A DNA stretch of 64,000 nt from Paulownia fortunei. Lineage: Eukaryota > Streptophyta > Magnoliopsida > Lamiales > Paulowniaceae. This document shows, piece after piece, positions 34,030 to 46,208 of this stretch; within the stretch, counting starts at the first letter, position 1, and each line of letters starts with the position of its first letter. The DNA lies in contig CM033111.1 in assembly GCA_019321725.1 (NCBI GenBank), positions 2,976,001 through 3,040,000 of the forward strand, in the 5' to 3' direction. The notes under the pieces were generated by a model. The model had not been told where the DNA came from, made no database searches, and was given only the letters and a program-made list of their open reading frames with translations. Both the position numbers and the translations under genes were made by a program.

Positions 34030-36262
34030 TTAGATTGTTTTGAGTATGACTTGAACACCATTTTTGGGAGTGAGAATAAAAACATCAGCTGGGTGGTGGG
34101 CATAGTTAGGTGACTGAGTAAACTTGTACTTCTGCAGAATCATTGAAAGTGCAATCTTGGCTTCATTGGTGGTGAAGTTTAAACCCACACAAGTTCGAGG
34201 TCCCAAACCAAACGGTAGAAATGCAGCACCGTTGTTGTTGGTAGCTTTAGCAACTCCTTCCGCAAATCTTTCTGGTCTGAAAAGATGAACATCTTTGCCC
34301 CAGATTTGAGGGTTATGGTGCAATGCTAGAATAGAAATGAAAATGTTCATCTTGGGAGGAAGACAAAGGTCCCCAATTTTAGCTTCCTTTGCAACTTTCC
34401 TTGTCACAGTAAGGACTGGAGGATATAGCCTGAGACACTCGTTGATTATCATGTTCATCTACATGGATATTAAAAAAGATTAACGTGTTGCATATTAATC
34501 ATGTCAAATCTGACGTAAAGTTTCAAATATGATATCAAGAATGGTAATCAGCTTACTATTTTTAATCTTGCAATGCCATCAGAATCTGGGCTGTTTCTGC
34601 CAAAAGTTCTGTTTACCTCCTCCCTTGCTTTGTCTTGCCAATCTGTGTTTATGGCTAGAAGTAGAATGCACCACCCGAGCAAGCTTGTCGTTGTAAGATG
34701 TCCTGCTCCATACACTGCCTTGATCTCATCAATCATCTGTTCTATTGTAATCCTCTTTTTCACATCAGATTCATGACTAATTTTTACAAGTTGTCCAAGG
34801 TAATCACTTCCAAGTTCTCCATCTCTCATATTTTCCCTCTTTTTCACAATCTCTAGAATGGAACTCTTGATTCCTTGATCAAGTTTCTCTGCTTCAACCT
34901 CATCATCAGATTTTAGTAGCATGCTGAAAATTACGTTGACAATTAGAACATCAACTATTGAACTCTAATATAGCAAACTGTTGGATTAAAAGCTACCCAA
35001 CATGCTGAACTGCAGCATGTTGTTGGCATAATTCAGAATTAAATTATTCATTCTAACAAAACATCACCATATTAATATGCCATAACAGAAAATTATGTTC
35101 TGCTCCAAGCAGGAGGGAAGTAAAGTATATATTAGTACCCCTGAAAGTTTTTCTTGGTCAAATTTCATTTCCTTTTGATGCTAAACATTGCTAAACGACA
35201 CAATTAGATGGAAAGTAAAAAAAATATTCTAGAATTTATCAAATATACTAGTGTTTCTCCAGGTTGTAATATACCTGATGCCAGGAACTTTTACTTTATA
35301 AACATTTCGAACAGTTATTGCTGTCAATTTTGCCACCATCTCAAAGATATGTTTGCCTTCCAAGTAACTACTCCCAAAGGCTGTCCTGGAAATTACTTCA
35401 GTTGTTAGCAGCCCAAATTCCTTAAACACATCAATCTCCTTCCCTTCATAATTTTTCCACCTTTCTAGCATTATTGCAACGCTTGAACTCATTTCTGAAA
35501 CCATGCTCTGCACATGGAAATTAAAGCTTGAAAATAATCTGTGTTATGAGACAGGGATGATCAAACTGCTTAAGCTGTAAACACTTACTTTCAGACTCTC
35601 TGCATGGAAAGTGTGATTAGCCAGTTTCCGTATTTTGGCCCATTTTTCACCCTCATTTGTGATAAGTGCTTCCCCAAGCAGCTTCTTTGCATAGCCCTCC
35701 ATGTCCATTTTCGGAAAAGCACCTTCTCTGTTCATCAGTATCTCTTTGATGAGCTCTGGTTCGGTGACAAACAATTGGCACTGCGAACCATGCCAATTAA
35801 GAAATGTCATCCCTGTCATCAGAGAAAGCAAACACACTATCTGAGCATGGCTGATCACAAAAAAAGATTGAATTAAACAACCTTAAACTTCGCCTTCTTA
35901 CCATAGGCCTTGGTCCATGCATACACATGAGGCTGTATCCTAGGAAATATGTCATGTGAAATATCCATTGGTTTTTCCATGGATTGGCTTCTCATGTAGG
36001 TGATTTCTTTGGTATTCCCATGAGGGAACCTGTAAGGTGGACCTTTGACTCCCTGTGAACTCATTGTTGCTTGTAGTCGAATCGGTATCCACCATACCTT
36101 ATGCAAGAATCTGATCAGAGTCTGAAGTAAGTAGAAACACAAAGTAGTGGAAAGGAAAAGTGTGATGACTGTAACTGCAGCCATTCTCAGTAAACCATGA
36201 ACTTCCTCAGTGATTTTTGTTGATGCTTCAAGTTTTGTTAATGGCAAGGGGAAGTGATCCAT
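34030..36262 (-). CDS. Cytochrome P450, CYP72 clan, CYP749-like (gene 2)
   Basis: Five exons on the minus strand: 36262-35902, 35812-35589, 35507-35275, 34923-34557, 34458-34030, giving 537 aa. From the ATG at 36184 it would be 511 aa, which matches the N-termini of genes 1 and 4 (45 residues before the SQG motif). The upstream ATG is the first after the likely TATA box and adds 26 polar residues before the membrane anchor. K-helix ECLR, FRPERF and heme loop FLPFGLGPRTCVG are intact. The I-helix reads GAGHLTTTS: the conserved acidic residue before the Thr is Leu (codon at 34695-34697). This should affect proton delivery in classical mono-oxygenation, so the enzyme may be altered or may do a different reaction. 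The frame is otherwise intact, so this is not an obvious pseudogene. Confidence 0.88.
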
Positions 36263-36324
36263 TTATTAGAACTACAAGACATGTACATCCAGATACCAGC
36301 TTTGGCTTTACTTGTATAGACAAG

Positions 36325-36333
36325 TTATATAAA
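36325..36333 (-). promoter_or_regulatory. TATA box of P450 gene 2
   Basis: The minus strand reads TTTATATAA about 65 bp before the ATG at 36262. This spacing places the transcription start only about 35 bp before that ATG and so makes it the first start codon in the message. Confidence 0.45.
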
Positions 36334-38729
36334 CGAGTGATGCTATATATTACCAGTTAAACTTCATTTTTTTTTTTTAAATCTGTGCTAATTTTGGCAA
36401 TATATTATTATAGTTAATTTATTTAAATGGATTTAAAATATTTATATTATATATAAGAATATAGTGAAAAGTTAGTGATGATATATAATATTTTTCTATT
36501 TTAAAAAAAATTGTTAAATTTTAGCCAAGACAAAACAGTGTGTAAAAAAACCCTTTTGCCGACATAGTATATTTGTCCCTTTAAAAATTTTATAATCCAT
36601 AGGTGATCCACCATGTTTAATATATTATTAATCTATGTTGTAGTGGATGATTATGGGGATGATCACTTGGATCATCTATTTTAATTTATATTTTATTATA
36701 TATTTTATTTTATGAATACATATTAAGTGTTATATAATTAAATATAAAAAATATTTTATAGTTTATGTTTATAATATAGAATAAAAAATTAAATATTAAT
36801 TTAAAATAACGAATCTGAATTAGATGGTCACATAATGGATAGACTGAATCTTAACCTTTGGTTATGGTTACTGTTATTCGATTTGAGATCAGAATGATGT
36901 TTACAAGTTGATTCCGATTTTGAAGCCGATTGCAATTTGAGATACAAATGAAGGATAAAAATTCAAATATCTTTAAAAATAAAAGTACAGTAAGCTCGAT
37001 TTCCACACCAAAAAAAACATTATTTTTAATCTCTACAAGTAGAAAAATAAAAATTTCTTTCTCATCCATTTTGGAAGATAATAATTCAAATACACCTCCC
37101 CAAGGTAAAAATCGAAATAAGCAAAAAAAAATGTTTTCAACAAATTACTTGTATTCAATATATAGGCATGTTTTATGTAAAATATATATATTTCATTCAA
37201 AAAATGTGAAAAAATTAGATAGATGGATATTAGATAAGAAACAAATATGTGTATTAATATCAATCACTAATATTTATATAGGGTTATTCCAGACTTGATA
37301 GTAAAGTACTTATTTTGGGGTAAATTTTAAAATATTTAATTCTTTAATCATCAGTGAAGCTTAAAATCATTGTAGAAAAATACAATTAGAAATTTTGTTT
37401 GAAGATCTCTAGTACGTAAATCAAACAAGTTTTTGAACTATTTAAAAAAATATATATATATTAAGGATTTATTACCAATTTTCTTATGAAAATGAAAATT
37501 TTAATCATGATTAGAAGTCAAAGAGATTTTATTCTCCTCTCCAACAAGGGTGCCAGGTAGTCAGAGGTAAGTGGCTACCTGTTTATACTCGGGCGTGCAT
37601 CTCCAGAATGAATATTCCCTAAATTTTTAATGAAATTTGATGTAAGAGATAAAGAGAAAAGAAAAATTACTCATTGTCTTATCACCTTTAAAAATAGTTA
37701 AACTATTATTTTAAATTAAGAGTATCTTTTATAAAACAAAAATCTAATTTGGATAAAAGCAATAAATGAGAGACATAGTACATTATCGTTATCATACTCA
37801 TAGTCAACTTGACAATCTTGAATTAAGACATTTGAAATTTCTATATGTTATATCAGGGAATAATAAATCAAGTATTTGGATAATGCATGAATATTCTATT
37901 TTTTATAAATAAAATATTTTTTAATTATTAAGATTCCGATGTATAATACAACAAATATAACATGAATATTATATATCTCTACATTATTAAAAGGGAAACT
38001 TAATGCATTTATAAATAAATACTCTCCATCACAAATAAATAGTTCTAAGCCTATAATTAACCAGTCACTATGATTATCTTTCTTAGTATAATAAATTTTA
38101 ACTATTTTTTAAAAAAATAATTAAATATTACTAAATTACATAATAAATACTCTATATTTATTACTCATACTTTTTTTTAGATGTTTTAAAATAAAGTTTT
38201 ATTTTTAAAATTTTAAATTCTTTTTTCATAAACCTATCACTTAAATAGTGACGTGACACTTAAAATAGTGATGTATTTATTTTTTAAAAATACAACTTTT
38301 TTTTTCATAAGTCTATCACTTTAAAAATAATTTTATAAAAATATTTAAAAATTTATTTTTTCAACTGTCATTTAAAACTTCATGTGCTAGATACATAATA
38401 TTTGGAGTATTTAGATTTGAAAGTGTAGCTTCAATATGATGATTTAGTTAAAAAGTTTGACTTTGCAATATAAAAACAAAAGAGCAATTATTTTGTGAAA
38501 AGAGAGTAGTTTATAGACTTTTCTACCTCCTTCCCCATTTTATTTCATATAATTGTCAGATGTGTTAGATGGATCTAAATGCAAGCATATTCGATACATT
38601 AATTCAATGCCTATGCCTCACAGATGGACCGGGTGAAAACCGGTCCACTGTAACATCATGATAAAAGACAAGCAGCAAAAGGAAATCTCCCTTACTCCTA
38701 ACTTTGTCTTCCTTATCAGCTTCCCCTTT
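36334..38729. other. Head-to-head intergenic region between P450 genes 2 and 3
   Basis: About 2.4 kb of very AT-rich DNA separating the divergent P450 pairs. It must hold the promoters of both genes 2 and 3. Short ORFs (36930-37298 and its antisense) are AT-composition artefacts. No P450 fragment or clear transposon was recognised. Confidence 0.45.
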
Positions 38730-38735
38730 TATATA
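38730..38735 (+). promoter_or_regulatory. TATA box of P450 gene 3
   Basis: CTTTTATATAG, with the TATATA core at 38730-38735, lies about 70 bp before the ATG at 38803. Confidence 0.5.
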
Positions 38736-38802
38736 GTGTGCATCCATTTCAATCTTCCATAAATACCAAAAACAGTGTGAGATTCAAGTCTTGCTTGAAG
38801 CC

Positions 38803-40848
38803 ATGATACCCCTTTTAGCAATCTGTGTCCCCCTTATACTATTACTTCCTTTAAGCCTTCTTTACAAATTATGGTGGATTCCACTTCATGTTCAACATAT
38901 AATGGAGTCCCAAGGAATCAAAGGTCCCTCTTACAAGTTCCTCCATGGAACCACGAAAGAGATCATCAAAATGAAGAAGCAAACCAGTAATACTGCCATG
39001 GATTTATCTCATGATATATTTCCAAGGATTCAGCCTCACTTGTATTTTTGGATGAAATTATATGGTAACTTTTAATTTTGTTCTATTTTAATATATATAT
39101 ATATGTATTTTTTACATTAATATCTAATACCAGTTTAATATATTGAATCAGGCAACAATTTTCTTAACTGGGTTGGGACTCAGCCTCAAATTGTTGTTAC
39201 TGAGCCTGAGTTGATTAAAGAAATCCTTAGCAACAGAGAAGGTACATATCCAAAACCTAAAATGAAAGGTTATATGAAGAAATTGTTAGGAGACGGGATT
39301 GTTGTGGCCGAAGGTGAAAAATGGTTGAGGCTTAGGAAATTGGCTAATCATGCTTTCCATGGAGAGTGCCTAAAGGTAGACTCTGTTGGCAATTTGTTGA
39401 TCACTTATATTCAAGCGCATGCCAATAAGTAGACAGTATGTTTCTCGATTGATATCCCTTTTGTTAGGATATGGTTCCAGCAATGATTGCTAGTGTTGAA
39501 ACTATGCTGGAGAAATGGAGGTATCAAGAAGCCAAAGAGATCGAGGTTTGCAGTGAATTTAGGCTTCTTACCTCAGAAGTGATTTCCAGGACAGCCTTTG
39601 GAAGCAGTTACTTGGAAGGGAGAAAGATATTTGATATGCTGACAAAGCTGTGTGCCTTAATTTCCAGAAATGCGCATAAGATCAGATTTTTTGGCATTGA
39701 GTATGTTGTTTCTGTATAATATAGCTTACCTTAAGCTGCTAGCATTATCTGTGAGTGTCTGTGCATGTTGTTAAATCCAGCAGCTAAATTGGTAATGACT
39801 GATAATCTGATATATCACATTAGTTGATTTCAATTTATCTGGCATTGAGCATGAATTATCAGTTTATAGCTTATCTGAAGCTGCTATTATTAGCTGTTAT
39901 CGTAGAATCTAAAGTAGTAGTAATAGTTTCGCACAAACATTGCAGGAAATTTGTAAGAACACAGGATGACATTGAAGCAGACAAAATTGAGCAGTTACTT
40001 CATGACTCTATCATGGAAATAGTTAAGAAGAGACAAGATGAAGTAACAACAGGCCAAGCAAACAGTTTTGGGAGTGATTTTCTAGGATCACTCCTAAAAG
40101 TTCACCATGACATGGATCAGAAAAACCAAATATCAGCAGTTGACATCATTGATGAATGTAAGACATTTTATTTTGCTGGACAAGAATCGACTTACAGCTT
40201 ACTATCGTGGAGTGTACTTCTCCTTGCAATTCACACAGATTGGCAAGAGAAAGCAAGAAAAGAGGTGCTTGAACTATTTGGTCAAGAAAACCCAAACTCA
40301 GAAGGCATTGCCAGATTGAAGACTGTAAGCAAACTACGAATAGTTGCAAGTTTTTGATCTGCCAGTCATTTAAATATATACTCACTGTATGTTATAAATG
40401 ACTGTTTTCTCATGTTTAGGTAAGCATGATAATATATGAAACGCTCAGGCTATACAGTCCTGTGACCGCTATGACAAGAAGAATACACAGCAAAGTCAGG
40501 TTGGGGAAATACGAGTTTCCAGCAAATGTCAATCTGGCTATTCCACCTCTGGCCCTGCACCGGAATCCTGATATATGGGGACCAGATGCTCACCTTTTCA
40601 AACCAGAGAGATTTGCTGAAGGGTTGGCTAAAGCAACAAATGGCAATGCCATGGCCTTCCTCGGATTTGGTTTTGGACCTCGAATATGTGTAGGCTTGAA
40701 CTTTGCAAGTTATGAGGCGAAGATAACGCTCTCAATGATCCTTCAACGCTGTAAATTCACACTCTCACCAAATTATGTTCACTCACCTTTCGTAGTCCTC
40801 ACAACTCAGCCTCAGCATGGAGTTCAGATCTTGCTTCAGCCATTATAA
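38803..40848 (+). CDS. Cytochrome P450, CYP72 clan, CYP749-like (gene 3)
   Basis: Five exons: 38803-39064, 39152-39375, 39468-39700, 39946-40324, 40420-40848, giving 508 aa. The hydrophobic anchor (IPLLAICVPLILLLPLSLLY) is followed by WWIPLHVQHIMESQG. K-helix ETLR is intact but is followed by LYSP rather than LYPP. FKPERF is present. The heme loop FLGFGFGPRICVG has Gly for the usual Pro but keeps the FxxGxxxCxG core. The I-helix reads AGQESTYSLL: Glu320 is present, but the following Thr is Ser (codon 40187-40189). Exon 4 is six codons longer than in gene 1. The start is the first ATG. A longer frame begins only with TTG at 38791. A TATA box lies 70 bp upstream. Confidence 0.9.
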
Positions 40849-41864
40849 ACAAAGACTAGTCTAATCAGTTCTTGGCGGTAATCACCTGCACAGAAGAAGA
40901 CTTTTGAGACAATTAGAGTCCTGTAATAATTAGCATTTGAGTTTTTACTTCAGCCCAAGTTTGAAAAACTGGAATATAGAAATCATGCAACAACATGATA
41001 TGGAAAGCTTTTGATAGGATTCTCGGCATAATTACCTATTTTCTTATTTCAACTGCAAGTACCAACTGATTATAGAATGCCATAAATTTCTGATGAAATT
41101 AGATTTGGTGGAAAATCACTGACTAGGAAATATTTAAGTACAAGAAGAGGACAAAGATAATTGCACACTCAGCCTGCCTTTGTCAATGATTTCATGTTTC
41201 TTACTTCATAATATATCAAAACACATGGCTAGATTCAAAGATACACCTAAAACAAAAAAAATTGTTATTGTAGTATGCAAAATTGATTGTGGGACGAAGA
41301 TTGCAAGTTCGGTTAAGCATTTTTGCAAACACAAGGACGAACAAACAGAAGGACGAAATCAAAATGAATTCATGCCGTGAGCTTGGGGCTTTGACAAGTT
41401 CAACTAAAAAGCGTATTCCAAATAACTAATATATTTGATAGATATAATTTCATCACTCTGTACGTTCAGATGATGCATGAAAAATGCAACTTGCATTTGC
41501 AAGTCAGATACTTGAAACTGACATGCCATTTCATATAACTAGCACTATAGTGAAACTACCAGCATTTTATATATTGAAAAACACAGTCGTTCGCGTGCTC
41601 ATAATAATTGTTTTAGCTAGCCAAGGTTAGTTCAGAGTTCATGAAATGACATCAGAAAATTGAACAAGTCAAGAAACCACCAAAACATGGACAAAAGCCG
41701 GCAATTAAGAAATAGTTTGTTCGAGCTTTTAATATAATGTCTTTTACTTTCAAGACAGTGATTCCCATACCCTTCCACAATCCCTTCAACATGCATAAAA
41801 TCCACAAATAATCTGCTTTAGCTAGTGTTAAAAAGCACCAAATTACAGAATTTAAGGCTCACCA
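40849..41864. other. Intergenic DNA between P450 genes 3 and 4
   Basis: 3' flank of gene 3 and promoter side of gene 4. An AATATAAT stretch near 41730 could serve as a weak TATA. Nothing else was recognised. Confidence 0.35.
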
Positions 41865-43777
41865 ATGTTCAGCAAGGAAATGTCAAGTTTTTTAGTTCTC
41901 AGTTCTGCAATCAGTTATTTCCTGTTACTTTTTGTGCAGTTTCTTCATAAAGTATGGTGGATTCCAACGCGCACACGATATTCAATGGAATCGCAAGGCA
42001 TCAGAGGCCCTTCTTACAGATTCATTCGTGGCAACACTGATGAAATCTCCAGGATGAAGGAGAATTCCATGCGCGGGAACATGGACTTATCCCATGACAT
42101 ATTCTCAAGAACTCTGCCTCACTTTTATTCATGGATTAATATTTATGGTAACACTCTTTCGTTTAATTAATATTCTTTCTACTGCTGCTGCTGGCTCACT
42201 TGTTTATTATTCATTTAAACAGGAAAGGTGTTCTATTTCTGGAATGGAGACAGAGCTGAACTAGTTGTTACAGAACCAGAGCTTGTTAAGGAAGTACTGA
42301 CCAACAGTGTTTCTTATTCAAGAACAGAAACAGATAAATATATTAGAAAGATCATAGGAGATGGTATTGTAGCATGTGAAGGTGAAAAATGGGTGAAACT
42401 ACGGAAACTGGCTAATCAAGCATTCCATGCAGAAAATTTGAAGGTAAATTCCAAATTTGTTCACTCTCATTATCAAGATACAGGCTGTCAAGGCATACAC
42501 ACTGTGCTGGACATGAAAATATATGATGATATTGCATATTTATTATGTATGTAGAATATGATCCCAGCGATGGTCGAAAGCGTGGAAATGATGCTGGAGA
42601 AATGGAAAAGCCACAAAACAACTGAAGTGGATGTTTGTGAAGAGTTCAGGTTGTTGACATCGGAAGTTATATCGAGGACTGCATTTGGAAGTAGTTATTC
42701 AGAAGGGGAAAAGGTTTTCCAGATGTTGAGACAATTGGTGATCATAATTAGCAGAAATGCGTATAAGATAAGGATTCCTGGTATGAGGTAAATTCAGAAG
42801 AGCTATAGAAATTTTGTGTTAAGCCCTTCAATTGGCTTCATTAATAACTGATTCTTCATTTCTGCAGCCAACTTTTCAAGAACGGTGATGACATAGAATC
42901 AGAAAAGATGGAAAAGGAAATTCAACATTTTTTCTTACAGATTTTGGATCAAAGGGAAAGGCTAGCAATCAGAGAAGCACAAAGCTTTGGGTCTGATTTT
43001 CTTGGATCACTTTTGAGGGCTAGTCATGATGCTGTGGAGAGAAACAGGATATCCATCCAAGAAATAATTGATGAATGCAAGACATTTTACAGCGCTGGAC
43101 ACGGAACCACGACAATTTTGCTTTCCTGGACTGCTCTTCTTCTGGCAATTCACTCAGACTGGCAACAAAAGGCGCGGGACGAGGTGCTCAAAGTATTTGG
43201 TCAGCAGCATCCAAATTCTGAAGGCCTATCAAGACTTGGAACGGTATGCAGATCCTGTCTCAAATCAGAAAAACAATTTTCTTTGCGCTATCACATGATG
43301 ACTGCATAGATCCATGACATTCTTTCGCATTTTCCTGTTTTGGTACAGATTAACATGATTATTAATGAGTCTCTTAGACTATATCCTCCATTGGCTGTTA
43401 ATGAGAGGAAATCTACTAAGGGGGCCAGGCTAGGGAAGCTCATTCTTCCAGCCAACATAAAAATCAATTTGCCAATCATAGCCCTCCACCATGATCCTAC
43501 AATTTGGGGTGATGATGCACATCTCTTCAAACCTGAGAGATTCTTGAAAGGGGTTGCTGCAGCCACCAAAAACAATCTAGCAGCATTTTCACCCTTTGGG
43601 ATGGGACCTCGAACGTGTGTTGGCATGAATTTTGCAACCAATGAGGCCAAGATCGCACTCTCAATGATTCTGAAGAGATATAAATTCACACTGTCGCCTA
43701 ACTATGTTCACTCACCCATTCAAGTTATGACGCTGCGCCCCCAGCATGGTGTTCAAGTGGTGTTGCACGCCCTCTGA
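41865..43777 (+). CDS. Cytochrome P450, CYP72 clan, CYP749-like (gene 4)
   Basis: Five exons: 41865-42147, 42223-42443, 42555-42787, 42868-43243, 43349-43777, giving 513 aa. Hydrophobic anchor, then WWIPTRTRYSMESQG, K-helix ESLR, FKPERF and heme loop FSPFGMGPRTCVG are all present. The I-helix reads SAGHGTTTILL: the acidic residue is Gly (residue about 325, codon 43103-43105). In exon 2 the usual EGxYPK segment is replaced by VSYSRTETDKY and is one codon shorter than in the other copies. Intron positions and phases equal those of the other three genes, so all arose from one five-exon ancestor. The message looks intact. Activity may differ from a classical mono-oxygenase because of the I-helix change. 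Confidence 0.9.
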
Positions 43778-46208
43778 TACATAGTACTTGGTCTAGTTCA
43801 ATCAGTAAATATGCTGCCTTTGCCAATAGGAAAGGAAAATCTATCGTTGCGAGTATATTGAATATTCAGTTTATATGGCTATTGCTTAATATGTATGTAA
43901 AAGAGGCTGCAAGAAACATCATAATCTCTTTCATAATCGTTCCAAGAAGTGGCCGCTAATGGTGTGAGTGTGTGAATTAGATGTTAGTGCCAAAGGGATG
44001 TCTTTTTTGTAGCAGTGTATCCATTGTTGTTTCTTCGTCTGCACAAATTGCAAGAACATACTTTTATTACGTTGTAGAATGGTTAATACGAACCTCCTTT
44101 AATCAGCACTCTCTCCATTGAACATTGGCATGTGTACTATCTTGTACCTGTCCGTGCTTTCAAATGCTCTGTTTTCCGTTCACTGACCTTTTTTATCTCA
44201 GGCAGCCAAAATAGCTCTTTCATCAACAACTGAGTCAAAATTGATATAGAATTGACTTTGATTTTGCTACTGTATATTATCCTTCAAATCTGATAATGTA
44301 TCTTTTGACTCTATGAATAATAACTTTACAACTGTATCTAGTCCTACAAAGCTGAGAATATATAAACATTATGCAATATTGTCGATCTAAAAGGAATGTG
44401 CATAGAGGGATCCAAAAGATTGAATCGAAAGTATTATTGATCAAACTAATTCAAAATTATATTTAAGTTTATCTCTTGGTAGGTAGGGTCAAGTTGTCTA
44501 GGGCCCCTAGTTTAGCTATAGGATCGGTCACCTATTACTCGAATAGTCGAGGGTGTTAATAGGTAGACCCTCTCTCCATTCCTGACAGCTCATAGAAGGC
44601 AAACTCTTACTCTATTCCTAAATAAAGTCAGGAATGGTCGGGTCGGTCTAGTTGCATTAGCTCTATTAGCTCCTTTGTAGTAACATATATTTAATATCTT
44701 ATGACATATAGTCAATCTCCAATGGTATATTGCTGCTAACTTGCAGCTAATACAGACAAAATGCCTTTGGTGACATTCCAGTTTATACATTCAACAGACG
44801 ATCAGAAGATGAAATCAACTATGTCACAAACTCGAGTGCATCTTCAATTAAGGACAGGTATTTTTTCCCCACATATTCCATCCTGGCTAAAATTACTCAA
44901 GACTGAGAATTGAAAGACTCGAAAGCTGATTCAAACTAGATGTGACAGGAAACGAAGAGAAATCATGACTAATGATTTTTTGTTATTAAAATTATGTTTT
45001 TTCGTTTAGCCTCGTTCAAAGTTCCACCTAATTCAAGTTTTGGTTAATTTCATCACATAACAGACTGCAGTCCCCCGCCTTTGGGGAAATTTTTCTTTCT
45101 GCCGTTCATCCAGCCAAGCCGTTGTGCATTTTCAGTGAACTGAAAGTTTCACATAACTGAAAAAATTTAAACCGTTAAAAATTCAGTCAGAGAATGCTCT
45201 CTTGCTCATTACTTTTTACTGTCATGGACCAAGCACATGAGCCAGCAGGTTGACAATCTCTTTCATTCCATCTTATGCACATTTGAAAGATACATTTCTT
45301 TTCTACTCTTGCCTCATCAAATAACAAAATCATATGTTTCCCAGAGTTCAATTAACTTTTGTATTTCTGTCGTTTCAAGAAATACAAACATTGCTTACAG
45401 CCAACCTCTTCTTTTGAACATGCAAGTTAACCCGGAAGGAGAATATGAATGCTAAGAAAACAACAATTCACACCTTCCAGTGATTGCAGTCACCAAAGTA
45501 CCAGTGATTTCCAGATACTGCCACAGTTTCAACATTGATTACATGCACGTATCACAATACAACACTTTAGGATACAACATGGTTGCGGAGACTATATCCA
45601 GTAAAAACATGAAAATACTCGCATATAGAAAGGTAATCAAAGTAAATTATTCAGATTATTGATGGATACATAACATACTCCCACCAAAATCATGAACCCC
45701 ACAACTTCGGCAAACACCGTTACAAGAAAACAACCATCCATTCAGTTATGAAATGGCTGCAGGAGCACTGATACAAAAATTACACATGATAACCATTATT
45801 CTTGCATTTAGCTGAGACACTACAAATAAAAGAGTCAAAATATTCATATCTAGAACCTTCCCTCTTAAGCAAAATATTTCTTTCCATTTCCACAAATTGT
45901 TCTAGAAGGGGTCCAAGTATAGAACAATTGTACACGTGCCCGACAAAAATGACATAAACAAAACAATACATTTGGGGGCATATAAAACATAAAGGAAAAT
46001 ACCTGAGCAGTCACTTCAGGCCGTGAGAAGTAAACCAACTTCTTTTACAAACAATAATGTTTTTGCACCCTGTGAGAGCAGGATTGAGAACTAAAGGCTT
46101 AAATTGAAACACCCTATCCACTGAAATACCTTAACCATTCAAAGCACACACATTTACATAGCTGAGCGTAAGAGTTATGGTGAGTACATAGTGTAACTCA
46201 CTTAAGTC
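43778..46208. other. Intergenic DNA between P450 gene 4 and the J-domain gene
   Basis: Two convergent genes end here, so most of it is 3' flank. Around 44460-44690 is a more GC-rich patch with AGGTAGGGTC and TAGGTAGACCC in inverted orientation that could be an old transposon piece, but no boundaries can be given. No supported gene. Confidence 0.4.

Noticed and set aside
36851..37298. Overlapping open frames on both strands in the P450 intergenic region
   Set aside because: Lys/Asn/Ile-rich on one strand and Phe/Leu-rich on the other, as produced by AT-rich DNA. No motif.
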